From Bacillota bacterium (lineage in GTDB: Bacteria > Bacillota > Clostridia > Christensenellales > CALWSW01): 5,261 bases of DNA. The DNA is taken from assembly GCA_023402915.1 (NCBI GenBank), contig JAEYFO010000253.1, positions 1-5,261 of the forward strand, written 5' to 3'. Below the pieces are notes generated by a model, which was not told where the DNA came from, made no database searches, and saw nothing but the letters and a program-made list of their open reading frames with translations. Of this stretch, positions 1 to 4,187 are shown in pieces (the stretch's first letter is position 1; every line of letters begins with the position of its first letter). The translations under genes were made by a program, and so were the position numbers.

Positions 1-18
1 GGATAGCGGCGCACATGA

Positions 19-990
19 CCGCAGGACGATCCGGAAACCATGAGCCTGTTTTCTTCCACAAAGGCCATCGGCGTCGATCCCAAGCTCCTGCGCAGCGAAG
101 TGGCCACCTACGGCATCCCGGAATTCGGCACGAATTTCGTTCGAAAAATGCTCGTGGACACCAAACCCACCACCATGGACGAACTGGTGCGCATTTCCGG
201 CCTGAGCCACGGCACGGACGTGTGGCTGGGCAACGCTTCCGAACTGGTCGAAAACGGCACGGCCACGCTGCGCGAAGTCATCTGCACCCGCGACGACATC
301 ATGAACTTCCTGATCCTTTGCGGCATGGACAAAAAGCTGTCCTTCCAGACCATGGAATCCGTCCGAAAGGGCAAGGGACTCAAGCCCAACATGGAAGAGG
401 CCATGCTGGCCGCCAACGTCCCGCAGTGGTACATTGATTCCTGCAAAAAGATCAAGTATATGTTCCCCCGGGCGCACGCCGCGGCCTACGTCATGATGGC
501 GTTTCGCATCGCCTATTGTAAAGTCCATCTGCCCGAAGCGTTCTATGCGGCCTATTTCACGGTGCGCGCCGACGCGTTCGACGTGGAGATCGCCTCCGGC
601 ACGGCGCAGGACGTGACCCGGCGCATCAAAAACATCGAAGCCATGGGCAAAAAGGCCAGCAACAAGGACAAGGATCAGCAGACCGTTCTCGAGCTGGTGT
701 TGGAAATGCTGCTGCGCGGCATCGAGCTTTTGCCGGTGGACATCATGCGTTCCGACCCCATCAAATTCGTCATAGACGGCCCCAAGCGCCTGCTTCCGCC
801 CCTCAACGCGCTGCCCGGCCTGGGCGCAAAGGCGGCGCAGCAGATCGCCGAAGCCCGCGTGGGCGGCCCGTTCCGCTCTCAGGAGGACGTGATGACCCGG
901 GCGCACGTGGGAAAATCCACCATGGACATCTTCCGTCAGTGCGGTTGTTTGGGCGATCTGCCCGAAACCGATCAGGTGACGCTGTTTTAA
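19..990 (+). CDS. polC: DNA polymerase III alpha subunit, PolC type (C-terminal part; frame broken at window start)
   Basis: PolC is the replicative DNA polymerase of Gram-positive bacteria and acts at the fork with the beta clamp. Only about the last 320 of roughly 1,400 residues are here. Counting from the ATG at 40, family blocks are visible: ISGLSHGTDVWLGNA (52-66), MESVRKGKG (105-113), WYIDSCKKIKYMFPRAHAAAY (130-150, given in two parts in the family: thumb/fingers region) and a helix-hairpin-helix-like PGLGAKAA (259-266). The protein ends in QVTLF (312-316), a clamp-binding motif like the C-terminal QLSLF of other PolC proteins. Homology starts upstream of the ATG at 40: codons 25-39 read DDPET, as expected before MSLF. 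That ATG is therefore internal, with no well-spaced ribosome binding site. In-frame stops at 4-6 and 16-18 show a frame break or an assembly error. The C-terminus looks intact. Family identity is very secure; the state of the 5' side is not known. Confidence 0.95.
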   Translation, partial: PQDDPETMSLFSSTKAIGVDPKLLRSEVATYGIPEFGTNFVRKMLVDTKPTTMDELVRISGLSHGTDVWLGNASELVENGTATLREVICTRDDIMNFLILCGMDKKLSFQTMESVRKGKGLKPNMEEAMLAANVPQWYIDSCKKIKYMFPRAHAAAYVMMAFRIAYCKVHLPEAFYAAYFTVRADAFDVEIASGTAQDVTRRIKNIEAMGKKASNKDKDQQTVLELVLEMLLRGIELLPVDIMRSDPIKFVIDGPKRLLPPLNALPGLGAKAAQQIAEARVGGPFRSQEDVMTRAHVGKSTMDIFRQCGCLGDLPETDQVTLF

Positions 991-1001
991 GGCGGTCAGA
1001 T

Positions 1002-1031
1002 CCGCAATTCCCCGCCTGCCGGGGGTTGCGG
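1002..1031 (+). terminator. Strong hairpin just after polC (terminator-like, no U-tract)
   Basis: CCGCAA (1002-1007) pairs with TTGCGG (1026-1031), and CCCCG (1010-1014) pairs with CGGGG (1020-1024) around a 5-nt loop, with only a small internal loop between the two stems. It lies 11 nt after the polC stop, where a 3' end would be expected. It is followed by GGCGCAAAAACC rather than a run of T, so it is not a canonical intrinsic terminator. It could be an mRNA 3' stabiliser or a weak terminator. Its 3' arm is also the proposed -35 box of the next promoter. Confidence 0.4.
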
Positions 1032-1054
1032 GGCGCAAAAACCTGTGGTATACT
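1026..1054 (+). promoter_or_regulatory. Predicted sigma-A-type promoter of the rimP-nusA-infB operon
   Basis: The -10 hexamer TATACT (1049-1054) matches TATAAT at 5 of 6 bases. It is preceded by TGG (46-48 of that block), giving an extended -10 (TGnTATACT). A TTGCGG (1026-1031) sits exactly 17 bp upstream and matches the -35 consensus in its first three bases. Transcription would start near 1060. It is placed after polC and upstream of rimP, so the downstream genes need not depend on polC read-through. The -10 is convincing and the -35 weak; an extended -10 can compensate for that. Confidence 0.6.
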
Positions 1055-1076
1055 GAATCCGAAGCGTTTTGAATGG

Positions 1077-1116
1077 TAAAGTGAGCGAGAGTGGGCAAAC
1101 CCCACTCTTTGCTTTA
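1077..1116 (+). terminator. Terminator-like hairpin in the rimP leader (possible attenuator)
   Basis: AGAGTGGG (1088-1095) pairs perfectly with CCCACTCT (1101-1108) around a 5-nt loop, CAAAC. An outer TAAAG/CTTTA pairing (1077-1081 with 1112-1116) can extend it. The 3' side continues as TTTGCTTTA, a broken U-rich tract, so termination would be partial. A second perfect 6-bp hairpin, TGCTTT/AAAGCA (1110-1126), uses the same U-rich bases and excludes the outer pairing. It lies 25-55 nt after the predicted transcription start, which fits a leader attenuator. It could equally be the terminator of polC. Confidence 0.5.
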
Positions 1117-1147
1117 TGCGAAAGCAGCGCCCCGCGGGCAGTCATAA

Positions 1148-1304
1148 AAAAGGCGGCCTTAAAAGCGGGATTACCGGAAAAGACCAGGGACTGTAAAAAG
1201 CAGCAGCCATAAAAGCAGGCGACTGGAGAAACAGCCAATCGGAAAGACGGCAGCCGGGAAAGCAGGCAGGCAAACTTTGCGCACATTCCGGAGGAAACGG
1301 AAAA
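1148..1304 (+). repeat. Degenerate A-tract repeats with about 16-nt period
   Basis: Short A-tracts followed by purine/C-rich bases recur at 1148, 1161, 1178, 1195, 1211, 1229, 1243 and 1259, then less regularly to 1301. Spacing is mostly 14-18 nt. Typical units read AAAAGCGGGATTACCGG, AAAAGACCAGGGACTGT and AAAAGCAGGCGACTGG. The units share a pattern (AAAAGCRG, then mixed bases, often ending GG) rather than strict identity. Function unknown. It may be only a composition effect of a purine-rich spacer. Confidence 0.35.
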
Positions 1305-1622
1305 GCAGCCGGATTCCGGGGTACGCTGATCCGGGGCGGCTGCCGGGTCAACGCGCTGATTTCGGGCATTGCCGCTTTCAAAAACAAACGGCCTGCCGTT
1401 CTCAGCGGAAAATTCCCGGCAAGGCGCAGCGCGCTGTTTTCAAAGAGCGCAAGAGGGAAATTGCCGTGCGGCAAGCTGCCGGCATCTTCGCCGGGCGGCG
1501 CGTTGTTTTACAAAACCGCAAGTGCGAAGAAGAGCGGGAACAGGCGCGAAGGGATCACCGCGCGGCTCCTGTTCTCCGGCAAAGCGGCGCTTTCGCCGCA
1601 GCACGTAAGCCGCAAAGCGGTA

Positions 1623-1650
1623 AAACAAGGAATAAAAAACAAGAAATAAA
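1623..1650 (+). repeat. 14-bp tandem duplication upstream of rimP
   Basis: AAACAAGGAATAAA (1623-1636) is directly followed by AAACAAGAAATAAA (1637-1650), one mismatch in 14 bases. It lies 23 nt before the rimP Shine-Dalgarno sequence within an A-rich tract. It probably arose by replication slippage. It may help keep the ribosome landing site single-stranded. Confidence 0.6.
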
Positions 1651-1672
1651 ATAGAAAAACAGCAGAAATTTC

Positions 1673-1677
1673 GGAGG
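1673..1677 (+). promoter_or_regulatory. Ribosome binding site that fixes the rimP start at TTG 1686
   Basis: GGAGG at 1673-1677 has an 8-nt spacer to TTG at 1686-1688. The alternative in-frame GTG at 1677 shares a base with this site and could not use it, so the TTG start is preferred. No ATG is available near this position. Confidence 0.8.
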
Positions 1678-1685
1678 TGTACGCC

Positions 1686-2153
1686 TTGGCAAAAAAACTG
1701 GAGCGGCAGATCGAAGAACTCCTTCAGCCCACGGTCGAGGGGCTCGGCTATGAGCTGGCCGACGTGGAATACGGCGTGGAGGACGGGCTCAACGTGCTGA
1801 CGCTGTTCATCTACCGGCCGGAGGGAATTTCCCTTGACGACTGCGAAACGGTCAGCCGGGCGGTCGATCCCATTCTCGACGAGGCGGATCCCATCGAAGA
1901 AGCCTACTATCTGAGCGTGTCCTCCCTGGGGCTGGATCGTCCGCTCAAAAAACCGCGGGACTTCGAGCGCAAGCTGGGCACGGAGATCACCGTCGGCCTC
2001 TATGCGCCCCTCAACAAGAAAAAGCAGTATCAGGGCGTGCTCAAAGCCTATGACGCCGAAACCCAGAGCCTTACCCTGACGCTCTCGGACGGAACGGACA
2101 TGGTTTTTTCCATGAAATCCGTCGGCAGCGTCAAGCCCACCCTAAAATTCTGA
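1686..2153 (+). CDS. rimP: Ribosome maturation factor RimP
   Basis: RimP (formerly YlxS/YhbC) binds the 30S subunit in the cytoplasm and assists its late assembly. From TTG 1686 the product is 155 residues, the usual family size, starting MAKKLERQIEELLQPTVEGL. The N-terminal alpha/beta domain spans about 1-75, including LGYELADVEY (20-29). The signature VSSLGLDRPLKK follows at about 78-89, then FERKLG, and a C-terminal SH3-like beta-barrel from about 90 ending in VKPTLKF. The more usual SSPGLDRPL has Leu in place of Pro here; the rest of the motif is kept. It follows the long leader and precedes nusA by 15 nt, the order seen across bacteria, and is almost surely cotranscribed with nusA. The product is clear; the only doubt is the start, since a GTG at 1677 would add three residues but overlaps the ribosome binding site. 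Confidence 0.95.
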   Translation: MAKKLERQIEELLQPTVEGLGYELADVEYGVEDGLNVLTLFIYRPEGISLDDCETVSRAVDPILDEADPIEEAYYLSVSSLGLDRPLKKPRDFERKLGTEITVGLYAPLNKKKQYQGVLKAYDAETQSLTLTLSDGTDMVFSMKSVGSVKPTLKF

Positions 2154-2168
2154 TCGGAGTGTTGCATC

Positions 2169-3299
2169 ATGAAGAAAAAGACCGAAGAATATATTCCGGA
2201 AGTGGAATTCATCAAGGCGCTCGACGAGCTGGAAAAGGAAAAGGGCATCGATAAGGCCGTGCTGCTCGACGCCATCGAAACGGCGCTGGTCGCTTCCTAT
2301 AAGCGCAATTACGATAACGCCGCCAACGTGCGCGTGACCATCAACGGCGAAACCGGCGAGATCGGCGTGTATTCCATCAAGCGCGTCGTGGAAGAGCTGG
2401 ACAATCCCGCCGAGGAGATCGAGCTTGAGGACGCCTGGAAGATCGCAACGTACTATCGCCCCGGCGATATTCTCGAAGAGCAGATCATCCCCAAGGGCTT
2501 TTCCCGCATCGCGGCGCAGGCGGCCAAGCAGGTGGTCGTGCAGCGCATCCGTGAAGCCGAGCGCGGCATGATCTACGACGAGCTGAGCGAAAAGGAAAAC
2601 GAAGTGCTCACCGCCATCGTCAACCGCGAGGAAAAAGAGGGCGTCGTGCTCGAAATGGGCCGCAGCGAAGGCTTCATGAGCACGAGCGAATTCATTCCCG
2701 GCGAGCAGTATCACCTCAACGACCGCATCAAGGTCTATGTCCTTGAAGTGCGCAAGACCCCCAAGGGCCCGCGCGTCATGGTCAGCCGCACCCATCCCGG
2801 CCTCATCAAGCGCCTGTTTGAGTTTGAAGTGCCGGAGATCCAGAGCGGCGTCGTTCAGATCAAGTCCATTGCCCGCGAAGCCGGTTCCCGCACGAAGATC
2901 GCCGTCTATTCCAGCGACCTTCAGATCGATCCCGTCGGCGCCTGCGTCGGCCAGCGCGGCATCCGCGTCGAGCGCATCGTGCAGGAGCTTTCCAACGAAA
3001 AGATCGACGTCATCGAGTGGAGCCAGGACCCCGTGACGTTCATCGCCAACGCCCTTTCTCCGGCCAAGGTGCTCATGGTGCAGGTCAACGAAGAGGAAAA
3101 GACCGCCCGCGTCATCGTGCCGGACAACCAGCTTTCCCTCGCCATCGGCAAGGAAGGCCAGAACGCCCGTCTCGCCGCCAAGCTCACCGGCTGGAAGATC
3201 GACATCAAGAGCCAGAGCCAGTCGCTCGAGATGGCCATGAACGCCGATGTGCAGGAAGAAACTGCTCCTGCGGCCGAAGAAGCGCCCGAGACGCTGTAA
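2169..3299 (+). CDS. nusA: Transcription termination/antitermination factor NusA
   Basis: NusA binds RNA polymerase near the RNA exit channel, stimulates pausing and intrinsic termination, and takes part in antitermination of rRNA operons. The 376 residues match the Firmicutes form. The N-terminal polymerase-binding domain is about 1-133 (FIKALDELEKEKGIDK near the start). The S1 domain is about 136-206, ending PRVMVSRTHPGLIKRLFE (201-218). KH1 has its GQRG loop at 261-264 and KH2 its GKEG loop at 327-330 followed by QNARLAAKLTGWKIDI. There are no C-terminal AR repeats, as is normal outside Proteobacteria; a short acidic tail (about 361-376) ends the protein. The ATG at 2169 has GGAG at 2156-2159, a 9-nt spacer. 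It follows rimP by 15 nt. The 290-nt gap to ylxR is long for this operon. Identification is secure. Confidence 0.98.
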   Translation: MKKKTEEYIPEVEFIKALDELEKEKGIDKAVLLDAIETALVASYKRNYDNAANVRVTINGETGEIGVYSIKRVVEELDNPAEEIELEDAWKIATYYRPGDILEEQIIPKGFSRIAAQAAKQVVVQRIREAERGMIYDELSEKENEVLTAIVNREEKEGVVLEMGRSEGFMSTSEFIPGEQYHLNDRIKVYVLEVRKTPKGPRVMVSRTHPGLIKRLFEFEVPEIQSGVVQIKSIAREAGSRTKIAVYSSDLQIDPVGACVGQRGIRVERIVQELSNEKIDVIEWSQDPVTFIANALSPAKVLMVQVNEEEKTARVIVPDNQLSLAIGKEGQNARLAAKLTGWKIDIKSQSQSLEMAMNADVQEETAPAAEEAPETL

Positions 3300-3470
3300 G
3301 CCCGTCAGGCCGAAGATCGGGCAGAAAGCGGGCGGAGAGCGGAAGGCAGGCGGCGGCTTTTTCAGCAAAGCCGTTGGCATTCCATAAGAAGAACCGCAAA
3401 CCGCGGCGCGCCCTACGCTGTAATTTTGCCTGTAAGACGGATTTTTTCGGTGGGACAAAGCGCGCCCAAC

Positions 3471-3522
3471 GAAATTTCCGATCGAGATTTTTAATCGGAA
3501 TTTCTGAAAATTTTGAAAAATC
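3471..3522 (+). promoter_or_regulatory. AT-rich hairpin with a competing alternative pairing
   Basis: GAAATTTCCGAT (3471-3482) pairs with ATCGGAATTTC (3494-3504): 11 base pairs with one bulged T and an 11-nt loop. The loop and descending part (GATTTTT, 3486-3492) can instead pair with AAAAATC (3516-3522). The two folds overlap in space and are unlikely to coexist, as in attenuators. No T-run directly follows the first stem, so termination is doubtful. Function unknown. Confidence 0.4.
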
Positions 3523-3532
3523 GCCTCTGCAT

Positions 3533-3556
3533 CGTGCGGCATTTTTCCGCCGCGCG
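3533..3556 (+). promoter_or_regulatory. GC-rich hairpin upstream of ylxR
   Basis: CGTGCGGC (3533-3540) pairs with GCCGCGCG (3549-3556): 8 pairs including one G-U, with an ATTTTTCC loop. It ends 21 nt before the ylxR ribosome binding site. It could be an RNA processing or stabilising element, or the 3' end of a nusA transcript, although no U-tract follows. Confidence 0.4.
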
Positions 3557-3577
3557 CTCAGCATACAGAACAACACC

Positions 3578-3583
3578 GGAGGA
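3578..3583 (+). promoter_or_regulatory. Ribosome binding site that sets the ylxR start at TTG 3590
   Basis: GGAGGA at 3578-3583 leaves a 6-nt spacer to TTG 3590-3592. In-frame ATG codons at 3611 and 3617 lie too far from it and would remove or crowd the conserved PMRMCVGC start of the protein. Confidence 0.8.
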
Positions 3584-3589
3584 AAAGGT

Positions 3590-3862
3590 TTGAAGCCAAA
3601 AAAGGTTCCCATGCGTATGTGCGTCGGCTGCCGCGAAATGAAGCCGAAGCGGGAGTTGATCCGCGTCGTGCGTTCGGCGGAAGGGGAGATCCGGGTGGAT
3701 ACCACGTCCAAGGCTCCCGGCCGCGGCGCGTATCTTTGCCAAAACCCCGCCTGTCTGGAACGGGCGGTCAAGACCCGCGCCCTCGAGCGCGCGCTCGAGC
3801 AGAAGATCGACGAGACCGTCTGGGCCCGGCTCAGAGAGGAGCTTGCCGGCACGGATGGATGA
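3590..3862 (+). CDS. rnpM: YlxR / RnpM family RNA-binding protein
   Basis: A small nucleic-acid-binding protein of the YlxR family (DUF448). In Bacillus subtilis it is reported to bind and modulate RNase P, hence RnpM, and has also been linked to gene regulation. From TTG 3590 it is 90 residues, typical for the family, beginning MKPKKVPMRMCVGC. Conserved features are CVGCR (11-15) with the following KPKRELIRVV, the GRGAYLC block (44-50) and a second cysteine at 55 in the family position, then a helical, charged C-terminus. The four cysteines (11, 14, 50, 55) are spaced as a possible metal or structural site; that is inference. The gene overlaps ylxQ by 8 nt, suggesting coupled translation. 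The upstream 290-nt spacer may give it some separate control. Family secure, exact role less so. Confidence 0.93.
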   Translation: MKPKKVPMRMCVGCREMKPKRELIRVVRSAEGEIRVDTTSKAPGRGAYLCQNPACLERAVKTRALERALEQKIDETVWARLREELAGTDG

Positions 3863-4187
3863 ACGCGAAAAATTTTTGAACATGGTGGGCCTTTGCGCCC
3901 GGGCGGGAAAATGCCTTTACGGCGAGACGGGCTGTCTCAGCGGCATCCGGGCGGGAAAAGTCCGGCTGATGCTCCTGGACGAAACCGTTTCTGAAAACAC
4001 CCGGAAGCGCTTTGCCGACGCCTGCGCCTTTCGAAACGTGCCGCTGGCCGTCGTTTCCGAACAGACGGCTGCCGCCGCCGGAAAGCCCGGCCGCAAGCTC
4101 ATTGCTGTTGCAGACCAGAATTTTGCCAGTGCGCTCCTGAAACTTTATCGGAGCCTGCCGAATACATCAGAGGGGGAAAGCGAATGA
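3855..4187 (+). CDS. ylxQ: YlxQ, L7Ae/L30e/S12e-family RNA-binding protein
   Basis: A 110-residue protein of the ribosomal L7Ae family. Members bind kink-turn RNA, and YlxQ of Bacillus subtilis is reported to do so; its cellular target is unclear. Visible family features are VGLCARAGKCLYGETGCLSG (10-29), GIRAGKVRLMLLDETVSENTRKR across about 29-51, the NVPL segment, and a C-terminal KLIAVADQNFASALLKL block. The ATG at 3855 overlaps the end of ylxR by 8 nt. The nearest ribosome binding site, AGAGGAG ending at 3841, is somewhat distant (13 nt), so translation may rely on coupling. An in-frame TTG at 3843 would add four residues but sits too close to that site. The stop overlaps the infB start as ATGA (4184-4187). 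Family confident. Confidence 0.93.
   Translation: MDEREKFLNMVGLCARAGKCLYGETGCLSGIRAGKVRLMLLDETVSENTRKRFADACAFRNVPLAVVSEQTAAAAGKPGRKLIAVADQNFASALLKLYRSLPNTSEGESE

Larger units (their letters stand above)
1117..1672 (+). other. Long non-coding spacer / probable rimP 5' leader
   Basis: This 556-base stretch holds no supported gene. Its first part (to about 1310) is purine-rich with recurring A-tracts. The middle (1387-1620) is GC-rich and packed with short inverted repeats: 1387-1400, 1427-1436, 1461-1474, 1479-1494, 1505-1516, 1536-1576, 1584-1599 and 1610-1620. The best are GCGGCG-CTTT-CGCCGC (1584-1599) and a 9-bp stem with one G-U closing 1536-1576. The last 50 bases are A-rich and look unstructured, a common setting for efficient ribosome loading. 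All three forward frames stay open over much of 1369-1608, which reflects few A/T-rich triplets rather than coding. No tRNA was recognised; Escherichia coli has metY upstream of rimP, but nothing equivalent is visible here. Confidence 0.6.
3300..3577 (+). other. Structured spacer between nusA and ylxR
   Basis: No gene is supported in these 278 bases. The first 120 are purine-rich and resemble the rimP leader in style (GGAAGGCAGGCGG near 3341 compared with GGAAAGCAGGCAGG near 1257). They contain CGGCTTT/AAAGCCG (3354-3360 with 3367-3373), a clean 7-bp stem with a 6-nt loop but no U-tract. GGCGCGC (3405-3411) can pair with GCGCGCC (3460-3466) over a 48-nt loop. From about 3420 to 3525 the base composition turns AT-rich. 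Two further hairpins are listed separately. I see no promoter with a good -10 and -35 at correct spacing. Confidence 0.55.

Noticed and set aside
1116..1649. Possible gene in the polC-rimP spacer: an open frame from ATG 1116 with a single TAA at 1194-1196, then open to 1649
   Set aside because: No ribosome binding site before the ATG, rare codons (ATA, AGA, GGA), low-complexity Lys/Ala/Gly/Arg product with no recognised domain, and the other two forward frames are equally open over much of it. It reflects base composition.
1647..1652. TAAAAT as a second -10 box directly before rimP
   Set aside because: No -35-like hexamer at 16-18 bp and no TG extension. The tract is A-rich, so such matches are expected by chance.
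1277..1654. 125-residue Arg/Lys-rich open frame starting at TTG 1277
   Set aside because: No good ribosome binding site. The GGAGGAAA at 1290-1297 has no start codon at useful distance, and the product has no protein-like pattern.
3513..3541. TTGAAA (3513-3518) as a -35 box for a ylxR promoter
   Set aside because: The position 17 bp downstream reads GCGGCA, which is not a -10 box.
2142..3542. 466-residue open frame on the minus strand over nusA
   Set aside because: It is antisense to a certain nusA gene, and its repetitive His/Asp/Leu/Ala content is the mirror of GC-rich codon usage.
3017..3589. In-frame 5' extension of ylxR back into nusA
   Set aside because: The extension is an alternate-frame reading of nusA plus spacer with no YlxR homology. 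The ribosome binding site at 3578-3583 and the family length support the TTG at 3590.
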